From positions 1 to 63,668 of the forward strand of contig CAMXSH010000008.1 in the NCBI GenBank assembly GCA_947246475.1: a stretch of DNA of 63,668 nt, written 5' to 3'. Source of the stretch: an uncultured Roseburia sp. (lineage in GTDB: Bacteria > Bacillota > Clostridia > Lachnospirales > Lachnospiraceae). Within the stretch, counting starts at the first letter, position 1. Each line of letters opens with the position of its first letter. Both the position numbers and the translations under genes were made by a program. This document shows, piece after piece, positions 53,307 through 62,053 of this stretch. A model generated the notes under the pieces. It did not search any database and was not told where the DNA came from. It saw only the letters and a list, made by a program, of their open reading frames with translations.

Positions 53307-55082
53307 TCAAATGACGTTGTATTCGCGAAGCAGCTTTTCAATATCAGTTCCTTTGATTTTTTTCAGCACCTCTTTCAACGCCAGTTTTTCCTTGAATCCC
53401 AGATTCATGTCCAGCAGGCTCTTACCATCCCTCAGCTGAACCGTGGCGTTCAGTAAATCACGAATGTCATAAGTGCTGCCCCAAACCTCTGGTACGCCCC
53501 GGTCGATGTCTAACAGCGTGTAGACCGCCTCCATGCCAGTACGCATGGAGTACTCCGTCGTGAAAATGGTATCACGCGCCGTTTCAGCGAATTGTCCCAG
53601 GAATGCGAAGTTAACAGCGTCCTTCGGCACGACATCCGGCCGGTCTCCGGCGGCACGGGGCATGAAAAATGCGGTGATATAAGGCATCATGCAGGGAACC
53701 GTATTGGCACTGCTGCCGGCCAGACCCTCGATCTCCCCTTCGGGGACACCCATGTGATAGAGCCACTCCATGCAGATCTCCTTGCCAGTGCAATCTCGCA
53801 TCTTCTTTTTTATAAAATTGCCGGGCTTGTCGCTGAAAAGGCCGTAGATCCATCCCACCAGCTGATTCTTGGGCTGGCTGCGGAACTGGGGCTGGCGGTT
53901 GAAGGTCCAGCTCATCAGCCAGTTCGAGTCCTTAACGGTAACAATGCCGCCGGTGACAACGCCACCGCTGAAGGGATCTCGCTTACAGATATTTTGGATA
54001 TAGGGCACGATCTTGTCGTCTAAAGTTGTGACAGTGGCGCTCATCCAGTTGCTCTGCTCTGGATCCGAACAGAACTTATCTGGATGCCCGAAAGCAGAGT
54101 CCTGCGCCGCGATCTTCCGCCACATATCCCAGCCGCCCCCCGGCTTGATCTCCGTATGGAACGACGCAGGCTCATTTTGAGAACCTAGACTAGAATTTTC
54201 CACGCATCCACCGTTGGTGATGAAGACCAGATCCTTTTCTGTTAAATCCACGAATTCCCTCCGGCCATCCGCCAGTAGTTCCATACGCTTCGCCTGCTTC
54301 CTTCCGGGGCGGATGTCGAATTCCACATTGACTACCTTGGTGTTGTAGTGGAACTGGATGCCAAAGGACTCCAGGTATTTGATCATGGGCAGGATCATGG
54401 ACTCATACTGATTGTACTTGGTAAAGCGCAGTGCTTTAAAATCCGGAAGCCCCCCGACATGGTGGATGTACCGTTTGAGATAGAGTTTCATTTCCAGGGC
54501 GCTATGCCAGTTTTCAAAAGCAAACATGGTGCGCCAGTAAAGCCAAAAATTAGAGTCCAGAACTTCCTTGTCAAAAAAGTCGGTAATGCGCTTGTCATAC
54601 AGCTTCTCATCCGGGGTAAAAAACAGGTGCATGATCTCTAATGCTCCTTTGTCGGACAGACCGAACTTACCATCTGTGTGGGCATCCTGACCTCGGTTCA
54701 TTGTAGCCCGCATGAGGGAATAGTTGGGATCTTTTTTGTTCAGCCAATAATACTCATCCAATACGCTGACATTATCTGTCTCAATGGACGGAATCGAGCG
54801 AAACAGATCCCACATCACTTCAAAGTGGTTGTCCATCTCCCGGCCACCCCGCATGACATAACCCAGGCCAGGGTATTCATAACCATCACACGCTCCGCCT
54901 GGTATAGGATCCTTTTCAAATACATGTACGCGGTCACCGCTCATCTGGCCGTCCCGAACCAGATAACACGCCGCTGTCAGGGCTGCCAGGCCGGTTCCAA
55001 TGATATAGGCAGTTTTGGATTCGACTCCCTCGGGCTTGCGGGGTCGGGCAAAAGCCTCATAGTTACCACTTGCGTAATACAT
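53307..55082 (-). CDS. ohyA: Oleate hydratase
   Basis: FAD-dependent hydratase adding water to the cis-9 double bond of unsaturated fatty acids, giving 10-hydroxy fatty acids; once called myosin-cross-reactive antigen. 591 residues, the family's usual length. The start has AYIIGTGLAALTAACYLV (FAD Rossmann), FEKDPIPGGACDG, and YVMRGGREMDNHFE. Later motifs are FITNGGCVENSSLG and VPKDAVNFAFLGQFAE. It detoxifies host or dietary fatty acids at the membrane. Flanking terminators suggest a single-gene unit. Confidence 0.96.
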   Translation of the reverse strand: MYYASGNYEAFARPRKPEGVESKTAYIIGTGLAALTAACYLVRDGQMSGDRVHVFEKDPIPGGACDGYEYPGLGYVMRGGREMDNHFEVMWDLFRSIPSIETDNVSVLDEYYWLNKKDPNYSLMRATMNRGQDAHTDGKFGLSDKGALEIMHLFFTPDEKLYDKRITDFFDKEVLDSNFWLYWRTMFAFENWHSALEMKLYLKRYIHHVGGLPDFKALRFTKYNQYESMILPMIKYLESFGIQFHYNTKVVNVEFDIRPGRKQAKRMELLADGRREFVDLTEKDLVFITNGGCVENSSLGSQNEPASFHTEIKPGGGWDMWRKIAAQDSAFGHPDKFCSDPEQSNWMSATVTTLDDKIVPYIQNICKRDPFSGGVVTGGIVTVKDSNWLMSWTFNRQPQFRSQPKNQLVGWIYGLFSDKPGNFIKKKMRDCTGKEICMEWLYHMGVPEGEIEGLAGSSANTVPCMMPYITAFFMPRAAGDRPDVVPKDAVNFAFLGQFAETARDTIFTTEYSMRTGMEAVYTLLDIDRGVPEVWGSTYDIRDLLNATVQLRDGKSLLDMNLGFKEKLALKEVLKKIKGTDIEKLLREYNVI

Positions 55083-55162
55083 ATCTAAAAACCTCCAATC
55101 ATTTCATATTCTATTTTATTATGTCCCTGTAATATTATAAATAAACCATAACAGGAATTAGT

Positions 55163-55192
55163 AAAAAAGAGCAACCGGTTTCTCGATTGCCC
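55163..55192 (-). terminator. Terminator of the esterase gene
   Basis: On the minus strand GGGCAATCG and CGGTTGCTC pair with two wobble pairs around a small loop, followed by TTTTTT. Confidence 0.7.
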
Positions 55193-55271
55193 TTAAAACA
55201 ATAGTATTTAATGGTGTTAATTTGAATATATTTTTTATATAATTTCTTTTACACTTTTACCTGTCATACGT

Positions 55272-56243
55272 TCAATAATCCTGACAACGATTTTTTCTGT
55301 TGATCCAGGCAACAGAAGCATCCATTGCTGCGCGGCACGCCTTAGTCTGATCCAGTGCATTCAGCATGACAAAGTCATGAATCATCCCCTGAAATCTTAC
55401 TGTTGTCACATCTACCCCGGCTTCCCGAAGTTTTCTGGCATATGCCTCCCCTTCATCCCGCAGAACATCCGCCTCTCCATTTAGGATCATAGCATCTGGA
55501 AGTCCCTTCAACTGATCGATATCCGCCCTGAGAGGAGATGCGGTGATCTCATTTCTGTCACATGGCGACATCGTATATTGATCCCAGAACCACTTCATCC
55601 CTTCCCGGTAGAGATAATATCCTTCGGCAAACTGGCGATAAGAATCTGTACAAAAGCAGGCGTTTGTAACAGGATAATATAAGAGCTGTTTTTGAATATA
55701 CGGTCCCTTTCGTTCTTTTGCCATGATCGTCATGGCAATGGTCATATTTCCTCCCACACTGTCCCCAGCCACGGTAAGGGTGCACGGGTTCATCCGAATG
55801 TCCATTTTTTCCAGAATCGATGAAAGCCTGCATAACACGTTATAACACTGCTCGATCGCCACCGGATAACGTGCCTCCGGCGAACGGCTGTATTCCGGAA
55901 ATACTACAACAGAATCCGTCCTTGCTGCCAATTCTCTCACCAGCTTTTCATGCGTGTGGAAACTCCCAAAGACCCACCCCGCGCCGTGGATATAAAAAAT
56001 CACATTGGCGGGAGATGTAATATGTTCCGGGCAGACGATATAGACCGGAATTTTCCCCCATTCCCCCGTATTTACAGCAATCTTCCTGACGCCAGCCGGA
56101 TACATGCACACTGGAGCATTCTGCGCCTCCTCCAGCACTTCCCGCCCCTTCCATGGCGGCAGCTGAAAAATCAAAGGCGGTTTTGAATTGGCATCCGCGA
56201 CCTCCACTGCCTCCGGTTCAAGAGATATTCTATTTTCCATCAT
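55272..56243 (-). CDS. HSL-family alpha/beta hydrolase (esterase/lipase)
   Basis: 323 residues. The HSL oxyanion motif is HGAGWVFGSFHTHEKLV, the nucleophile elbow is GDSVGGNMTIA near residue 165, the acid aspartate is in NGEADVLRDEG, and the histidine is in GMIHDFVML. No signal peptide. It hydrolyses short acyl or aryl esters. It is upstream of and on the same strand as the oleate hydratase but is closed by its own terminator. Confidence 0.9.
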   Translation of the reverse strand: MMENRISLEPEAVEVADANSKPPLIFQLPPWKGREVLEEAQNAPVCMYPAGVRKIAVNTGEWGKIPVYIVCPEHITSPANVIFYIHGAGWVFGSFHTHEKLVRELAARTDSVVVFPEYSRSPEARYPVAIEQCYNVLCRLSSILEKMDIRMNPCTLTVAGDSVGGNMTIAMTIMAKERKGPYIQKQLLYYPVTNACFCTDSYRQFAEGYYLYREGMKWFWDQYTMSPCDRNEITASPLRADIDQLKGLPDAMILNGEADVLRDEGEAYARKLREAGVDVTTVRFQGMIHDFVMLNALDQTKACRAAMDASVAWINRKNRCQDY

Positions 56244-56327
56244 AAAATTCCTTTAACAACATTCTTACTTCATTCTATTCCTCTCTCAAAACACCGCCAC
56301 AAAAAATACAGCCTGATAACAGGAGTT

Positions 56328-56816
56328 CTATTTCTCAATGACTTCTTTTACCAGCTGCCACGCGATGCTGCCTTCCCGGAGAAGCGGCAACGCCTCATCA
56401 AATTTGACCCATTCAGCCGAATCAACCTCTCCCGATAAAGTAAAATCGTCTTTCTCTACAACTGCCTTATATCCCAGCATTAGCATTTCTTTCTTGTCAT
56501 AGGGATAACTTCTTATGTATTCTACTTCCTTTACTTTCAGTCCAATTTCTTCTGCTATCTCCCGGACCACCGTGTCCTCCGCCGACTCTCCAATCTTCAT
56601 GATCCCAGCAACACAGACATGTTTCGTCTCCGAAACATAATTCTGCCGTAACAGCGCGACCTCGTCCTGCTCGTTTACAACAGCTGCGATGATACTTGTC
56701 GTAAACATATCCCACAAAGGAATATCACAGTTCTCACAAAAAGGGATGAATCCCTCATCCCCTATTTCTTTTTTTATTAATTTATCTCCACAGTGTGGGC
56801 AGTATTGAAATTTCAT
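56328..56816 (-). CDS. Zinc-ribbon Nudix hydrolase
   Basis: 162 residues. An N-terminal zinc ribbon (YCPHCGDKL, then FCENCDIPL) is followed by a Nudix domain with the box GIMKIGESAEDTVVREIAEE and IGLKV directly after it, matching GX5EX7REUXEEXGU. The ribbon-plus-Nudix order resembles NADH pyrophosphatase-like or related nucleotide-cleaning enzymes. It starts just after the uracil-DNA glycosylase gene and both may share a transcript. Confidence 0.88.
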   Translation of the reverse strand: MKFQYCPHCGDKLIKKEIGDEGFIPFCENCDIPLWDMFTTSIIAAVVNEQDEVALLRQNYVSETKHVCVAGIMKIGESAEDTVVREIAEEIGLKVKEVEYIRSYPYDKKEMLMLGYKAVVEKDDFTLSGEVDSAEWVKFDEALPLLREGSIAWQLVKEVIEK

Positions 56817-56831
56817 GGCATTCTCCTCCGG

Positions 56832-57395
56832 CTAGTAGTTTCTTTGTTCATCCCGTTTTTTTACGATTTCCATAAAATCACCTTTCACAATCTCATACTT
56901 CGAAGGATCCTTCAGAATTGCAGAAGGATGGTATGTCGCAGTCAAAGCATAGTCTTTCCGATGTATCCAGGTACCATGCTGTTTCGTAATCTTAAAATCC
57001 GGCGAAATAATTCGCTGCGCAGCAACACGGCCAAGACAGACAATAATCTTGGGCTTTAGCAGATACGTCTCATATTTCAGATAAGGAAAGCATGCTTCTT
57101 TTTCCTCTCCCTTCGGATCACGATTGCCCGGAGGATGGCATTTCAAAATATTGGTGATATATATTTCATCTCTATCCAGTCCGCAGTCCTGTAACAGTCT
57201 GTCCAATATTTCCCCTGACCTCCCGACAAAGGGAATCCCCTGCTGATCTTCCTGTCCTCCGGGAGCTTCAGCAATCAGCATAACTTCAGCCTGGTAATTT
57301 CCACGTCCCATGACAGGCCGATTCCTGGTCTGACTCAAGGGACACCGGGTACAGGTGGCAACGTGCAGTTCAATTTCATTCCATGTAAGTTGCAT
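56832..57395 (-). CDS. Family 4 uracil-DNA glycosylase
   Basis: 187 residues from the ATG at 57395, with AAAGGAG upstream; the frame opens earlier without support. Fe-S cysteines are seen in CTRCPLSQTRN and later CHPPGNRDPKGEEKEAC. The active-site block is LIAEAPGGQEDQQGIPFVG (motif A, GEAPG-type) and the second motif is ATYHPSAIL. It removes uracil from DNA. It is followed after 15 bases by the Nudix gene. Confidence 0.9.
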   Translation of the reverse strand: MQLTWNEIELHVATCTRCPLSQTRNRPVMGRGNYQAEVMLIAEAPGGQEDQQGIPFVGRSGEILDRLLQDCGLDRDEIYITNILKCHPPGNRDPKGEEKEACFPYLKYETYLLKPKIIVCLGRVAAQRIISPDFKITKQHGTWIHRKDYALTATYHPSAILKDPSKYEIVKGDFMEIVKKRDEQRNY

Positions 57396-57849
57396 AAGGG
57401 CTCCTTTGTAACATGTATTTTTAATTTTTACTTTATTATACACATAAATAAAAGGGCTTGCAATCTTTAATTGGTGAGGGGAATGAATATGATTGATATG
57501 ATATGGTTTCGAGGATAAGAGTAAAGATATTGGTTACTTTTGGGTGATTGTATTTTTTTACTAGGTAAAAATATAAAAAAAGATAGTTTCTCTTTGTATG
57601 AGTGCTCCTTCTTATCGGTAGCAATAAATCAGATAATTTTTAATTCTACATTTCTATATATAATAGTGATTGACATGTTTCTTAGGACGGTCTGGCACGA
57701 AAGGACAGGAAGTATGTCATTGTTCCCATTGGTTCGTTCGATTTAATCCATCCCCTGTTTTAGCATGGCAACAGTATTAGGAAATATATCCATAAATATT
57801 CAAATTGCTTTATTTATTCACATAATTGAAACTTTTTTAAGTTACCTAA
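57396..57849. other. AT-rich gap without a recognised gene
   Basis: About 450 bases with no convincing reading frame, marking the left edge of the AT-rich block 57850-62053. A terminator for the operon on its right lies at 57850-57880. I see no inverted-repeat ends. Confidence 0.5.
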
Positions 57850-57880
57850 CAAAAAAGACAGGGCAGAAATCCGCCCCGTC
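57850..57880 (-). terminator. Terminator of the ThiC-like operon
   Basis: On the minus strand GACGGGGC (57873-57880) pairs with GCCCTGTC (57857-57864) and is followed by TTTTTT. Confidence 0.88.
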
Positions 57881-57895
57881 CGCAAGCTGCTATAA

Positions 57896-59365
57896 CTAAC
57901 CATCCCCTAAAAGCATTTTTTCAACCAAGCTAGTAATTATACTTAGTGCAATTGGATTTAATATTAACAATAGTGTAGCTAACCACAACGGTTCTTGGCT
58001 TAATACAACTGGCACAAAAACTAGCAAAATCAAAAAAATATATATACCTATTAATAATCTCCGTTTTAATGTCGCTTTAACAACACTTGCCAATAATTCA
58101 TTATTACTAATTAATGATGAAATCGCGCAAATCAAATCGTTGCAAGCATACATAGTATAACCTTCACATTGAGCCGGTCTTCTACTTCTAACAGCACCTT
58201 GAATCTCTCCATCTGATTTTTGCTTTAATAACATTTCCTCACATGCTACTTTCATAAATCTGCATATCTTGCTCTTAAAAAAAACACTTTTTTTTGATGG
58301 ATTTGCCGCTGTAATGCTAATAGTCCGCATATAATATAAACTTAAGGCTTCTAACACCAACGGTTCTAGATATAATTCATGAATAATTGGACGCTTAAAA
58401 GCATTCACGTTTCCATTATCTGTTTCAACAATAAACTGTGAAAAATCTTCACTTACACTTTCAAATTTTATCTTTTTCGGATTGTAATTCTTTAAAATAA
58501 ATTTTATAGCTTTATTAATAACAGTATTTACCTTTGCTTCCATATCACCTGGAACCGATACTGTGCATAAAGCTATAAGGACCTTTGCCGTATTTCCAAC
58601 TCTCGATCTCTCTCCTCTTTTAATCCCTACCCCTCCGTCTTGATTCATTATTTCACAAATCCAATTTAGGGTTTCTTTTATCGCCACTTCCATCCTTCCA
58701 ATCAATACTGACTGTGGATTAATATTTTTCTCTACACTCATAATTTGTGACATAACCATAATAGCATTGGTTGACGGAACCACATATGCAGGTATAACAT
58801 TTCTTCCCGTTCTATCCTCTAAATAGTTTATTCCAGTATATCCCCATCCTTGCCCAACTCTATTTTCTAACAGCCATTGAACACCTTTCTCTACTATTTC
58901 CAATCTATCACTTAATTCATTTAACATTTGATTAGTTAACGGATCAATCAAATCAGGTATTTGGGGATTATTTGTAATAAAATCCACTGCCATCAGTGCG
59001 TTTAAGGCATAATATGTATCACTAATAACCCCTTCCATTGAAACATTATCTTTTATTACCAAAGATATTTTGGATGGCCAAGAACCATCTGCATTTCTAA
59101 CAAATAGCAAGGTAGAAATGCCAGCCTTTACTACGTTAGATATTTCATCGTTTACACTCTCATTTATAAAATGTGAACTTGAAATTATCCCCAATGCCGT
59201 AGCGCATATATCTACGCCATCTTCTCTTGGCTGAGTCCCTTCTAAAAAAAATAAAGGCCAAACTAAGTATTTACTATTTCTAATTGAAACTTTTTGTTTC
59301 TTTGAAAGTATACATTGTTTACATATATTAATACTATGTTCTAACCTTTCCTGATCCAATTTCAT
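57896..59365 (-). CDS. Terpene-cyclase/prenyltransferase-type toroid with C-terminal anchor
   Basis: 489 residues from the ATG at 59365, which has GGAG nine bases upstream and begins one base after the dehydrogenase stop; the frame opens at 59401. Repeats of the squalene-cyclase/prenyltransferase alpha-alpha barrel are visible: VRNADGSWPS, NRVGQGWGYTG and IMNQDGGVGIKRG, with helix pairs such as SDTYYALNALMAVD. No DxDD-type acid motif is clear. Two membrane helices end the protein (IGIYIFLILLVFVPVVLS and LATLLLILNPIALSII). Membrane-bound action on a lipid or prenyl substrate is inferred. Confidence 0.65.
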   Translation of the reverse strand: MKLDQERLEHSINICKQCILSKKQKVSIRNSKYLVWPLFFLEGTQPREDGVDICATALGIISSSHFINESVNDEISNVVKAGISTLLFVRNADGSWPSKISLVIKDNVSMEGVISDTYYALNALMAVDFITNNPQIPDLIDPLTNQMLNELSDRLEIVEKGVQWLLENRVGQGWGYTGINYLEDRTGRNVIPAYVVPSTNAIMVMSQIMSVEKNINPQSVLIGRMEVAIKETLNWICEIMNQDGGVGIKRGERSRVGNTAKVLIALCTVSVPGDMEAKVNTVINKAIKFILKNYNPKKIKFESVSEDFSQFIVETDNGNVNAFKRPIIHELYLEPLVLEALSLYYMRTISITAANPSKKSVFFKSKICRFMKVACEEMLLKQKSDGEIQGAVRSRRPAQCEGYTMYACNDLICAISSLISNNELLASVVKATLKRRLLIGIYIFLILLVFVPVVLSQEPLWLATLLLILNPIALSIITSLVEKMLLGDG

Positions 59366-59366
59366 T

Positions 59367-60512
59367 TTAACTTTCTCCAAATACTTTATTAAGTATATCA
59401 CTTATTATATCATCCGTCATTTCCCTCGGATTGCCATCCATATCCCCATTATATGATTCACATATTAATTCTTTAAAATCAATGTAAAATGTAGTTCTGT
59501 CAATCTCATGTTGCAAAGCATATTTGTCAAAACCTATCTCTGCATAAAAAGCATTCAAAGCTTCAGGTAATGTCTTAAATGTTTGATTTAATTTTTTCTC
59601 AAAAATTAATTTTACAGTTTCATATTCCGTTTTGGCATAAGAATAATTCGCTTCAACTACATATGGCAATAAAATACCAACAGCTTCTCCATGGTGAATA
59701 TCATATCTTCCGCTTATTGGATCAGATATTGCATGTGCAGCTCCTACTGTACTTTGTCCTACTGCATACAATCCCTCTATTGAAGCTAAAGCCAACTCCT
59801 CCATTATTTTCGTTTTTTCATTTCCCTTTACTAAGTCTAATAAACCAGTTATTACTCGTTCTATAGCCGAATATGAAAATCTCCTTGAAAAAGACTGCGA
59901 TTTAGTTGATACAGCCGATTCTATTCCTTGAACCATAGCATCCAATGATGTCTTTATACACATATCATTTGACAAACTCGCCGTAAATGAGCAGTCAATA
60001 AAAGTAGCTTTAGGATATATATATGTACTAAAAATAACTCTTTTTTTATTTCTAATTTTCAATAACGCAGCTGGAGAAACTTCAGCACCTGTGCCAAAAA
60101 TAGTTGGTATTGTAATAACGGGAATAACCCTATTAGTAATTCCTGGTACACTTATTTTTCCATCTGTTGTATAATCTTCGAGTTTCTCATTATGGGTCAT
60201 AGCGATTGCTAATGCTTTTCCAGAATCATGTACACTTCCGCCACCAACAGTTAAAATAACATCTATTTTCTGTACCCCACTGGCTATACTTTCAATTAAT
60301 TCAATCTCAGGATTTGATTTTACCCCATCCTTTAAAATGACTGAAAAATTTCCTTTTAACCTATTACTAATATTCTCAGCAATTTTCAAAGTACTTTTGC
60401 CACCTGTCAAAATTAATACATTATTACCATACTGTTTTATCTCAACAAACAAATTATCATAATCTAATTTACCAAAATATACTTTTGTTGGTGCATTATA
60501 TGTAAAGTTCAT
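59367..60512 (-). CDS. Iron-containing alcohol dehydrogenase family protein
   Basis: 381 residues of the Fe-ADH/dehydroquinate-like fold. Seen are VYFGKLDYDN at the start, the cofactor loop LTVGGGSVHDSGKA and TIPTIFGTGAEVSP. The metal region DAMVQGIES has Asp but Gln where the second ligand His normally stands; the later ligands GAAHAISDP and IHHGEAVGILLP are present. The gene starts 13 bases after the ThiC-like gene behind AAGGAGG and is followed by the toroid gene, so all three form one operon. The substrate is unknown. Confidence 0.88.
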   Translation of the reverse strand: MNFTYNAPTKVYFGKLDYDNLFVEIKQYGNNVLILTGGKSTLKIAENISNRLKGNFSVILKDGVKSNPEIELIESIASGVQKIDVILTVGGGSVHDSGKALAIAMTHNEKLEDYTTDGKISVPGITNRVIPVITIPTIFGTGAEVSPAALLKIRNKKRVIFSTYIYPKATFIDCSFTASLSNDMCIKTSLDAMVQGIESAVSTKSQSFSRRFSYSAIERVITGLLDLVKGNEKTKIMEELALASIEGLYAVGQSTVGAAHAISDPISGRYDIHHGEAVGILLPYVVEANYSYAKTEYETVKLIFEKKLNQTFKTLPEALNAFYAEIGFDKYALQHEIDRTTFYIDFKELICESYNGDMDGNPREMTDDIISDILNKVFGES

Positions 60513-60525
60513 ATTTATTCCTCCT

Positions 60526-61710
60526 TCAATTCAGTATCGTCAACGGACATTCATATCTACATCTACTACAGCCCGCACCATCTTCACTAACTGTATCATC
60601 CGCAAAAATTCCACCCTTAATAACACAGCTTCTATTATTGGCTCTATTATCAGCAATTGCGGTATCAATTTCCCTATATTTAGCAAATCTTGCAACATTG
60701 ATACTGTGTGCCACTACTCTAGCAGTTTTTAGACCTTCCACTATAGAATCATTGGTGGGAACATTTCCTGTATGTTCCTCTCTGGTAACAGAATTTATAA
60801 CACCCACATTTCCGTTCAAAGCTGTCACAGTCGCCCCAATCGCAGCAGTTACGTGATCAAAACCTATAGTTGCATCCGTCGGCATTGGACCCAATGGCAT
60901 TAATGGAGTATTGTATTCATTTATCAATTTGCAATATTCAGGAATCATCTCTAACGAAATATGTCCAATTCCTTCCATCATCACATTAACTCCGTTAGCC
61001 TTAGCAATGTCTATATATTTTTTTTGTTCCTTAATTTCTTCTAACTGTACTAAATCTAATGCCTCACATATACAAGCAGGTCTAAATGTTGTTCCTACGC
61101 TTAATGTCAAATTATATTTCTTAAATAATTTAAGTATATCACTAAAATTATCTACAAATACATTTTCAATTCGATTGTTCAAGATAGCATCTTTTAGTAC
61201 AACTGCTCCACCTCGCGATGTTGTTGGGATTTTTCTACACTTTTTTGCCATTTCTAACAATGAAACTGTAGCTGTAGGATGTAATGTCATAAAAGAAACA
61301 CCACCTTGTGCCATTTCTTCTATCGTTTCCAATAATTTTCCTCTATCGATCCCATTATCTATATCAAAAGTTGAGTAATGAGGCAAAGTACCCACGGGTC
61401 CTTTAAATTCCTCTACCATATACTTCCACAATGGTCTTTCTACAGGGACATAGGTATGATCCATCATTGTGTCAGGTGCATATTTCAGTCCAACCAAACA
61501 TTTCAGTTTCCTCAATTCAATTTCCAAATTAGTAATATCAGAAACTCCTATATTAGTATTGACTTTTAATAACATTTGTGGTCCAATCACCAATGGGTAG
61601 TTATCATGATGAATATAAGATATACAGGAATCAGAATCAAATAATCTTGTGATATCATATTCAGTAATCAATCCCGATTGAACCTCTCGCGTTTGTGATA
61701 AATTTTTCAT
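60526..61710 (-). CDS. ThiC-like radical SAM enzyme (paralogue of unknown function)
   Basis: 394 residues from the ATG at 61710 (MKNLSQT), behind GGAAGGTGATGAG. It aligns by eye with phosphomethylpyrimidine synthase: FMTLHPTAT (FMTIHAGV in ThiC), TTSRGGAVV (SRGGS), LSVGTTFRPAC (LSLGDGLRPG), VMMEGIGHISL (EGPGH with metal His) and GPMPTDATIGFDHVTAA (PTDIAPGYDHI). The Fe-S motif near the C-terminus reads CSRCRYEC, CX2CX3C, one residue shorter than ThiC CX2CX4C. No thiamine genes or TPP riboswitch are nearby. ThiC paralogues such as BzaF make other products, so a new radical reaction is plausible. Confidence 0.8.
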   Translation of the reverse strand: MKNLSQTREVQSGLITEYDITRLFDSDSCISYIHHDNYPLVIGPQMLLKVNTNIGVSDITNLEIELRKLKCLVGLKYAPDTMMDHTYVPVERPLWKYMVEEFKGPVGTLPHYSTFDIDNGIDRGKLLETIEEMAQGGVSFMTLHPTATVSLLEMAKKCRKIPTTSRGGAVVLKDAILNNRIENVFVDNFSDILKLFKKYNLTLSVGTTFRPACICEALDLVQLEEIKEQKKYIDIAKANGVNVMMEGIGHISLEMIPEYCKLINEYNTPLMPLGPMPTDATIGFDHVTAAIGATVTALNGNVGVINSVTREEHTGNVPTNDSIVEGLKTARVVAHSINVARFAKYREIDTAIADNRANNRSCVIKGGIFADDTVSEDGAGCSRCRYECPLTILN

Positions 61711-61941
61711 CTCATCACCTTCCAATTCCATTTAGTATTTACTCACTTTCTCAATATTTTGTTATAACTGAAACAGAAAAGCGTATTGTAATTAGTAATG
61801 ACTTAGTTAAAATTAGATTAATTGATTTTATCCTTAATTTCTAATCCATCTAAATAGCACTATTAACTTTAAAGCTTAATATAATCTCGTATATTCAATA
61901 TGGAACCTATACCCATCTCAATTATATAACTTCTTAAATTT

Positions 61942-61969
61942 ATTATAAAAGATTTGTTTAATATTGCAA
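61942..61969 (-). promoter_or_regulatory. Possible promoter of the ThiC-like operon
   Basis: On the minus strand TTGCAA (61964-61969), a 16-base spacer and TATAAT (61942-61947). It predicts a leader of about 230 bases in the AT-rich gap 61711-61941, where no gene or recognised riboswitch was found. Confidence 0.5.
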
Positions 61970-61987
61970 TATGGCTACACCATACTT

Positions 61988-62031
61988 TGTCGAACTACAA
62001 AGAACCTTGCAATTCATTGTCGAACTGCAAG
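61988..62031. repeat. Direct and inverted repeats beside the recombinase gene
   Basis: TTGTCGAACTRCAARG occurs twice 30 bases apart (61987-62002 and 62017-62032). CCTTGCA and TGCAAGG form an inverted repeat across the second copy. They lie just past the recombinase stop and may be an attachment or resolution site; the TGTCGAA cores also look like 0A boxes. Confidence 0.5.
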
Positions 62032-62053
62032 GCATTTGGTCATTTCCTATATT

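Noticed and set aside
57540-57746. Plus-strand 68-codon frame in the gap left of the ThiC-like operon
   Set aside because: AT-rich, no binding site and no recognisable protein features.
61711-62053. TPP riboswitch before the ThiC-like gene
   Set aside because: The conserved CUGAGA and ACCUGA elements are not present on the transcribed strand.
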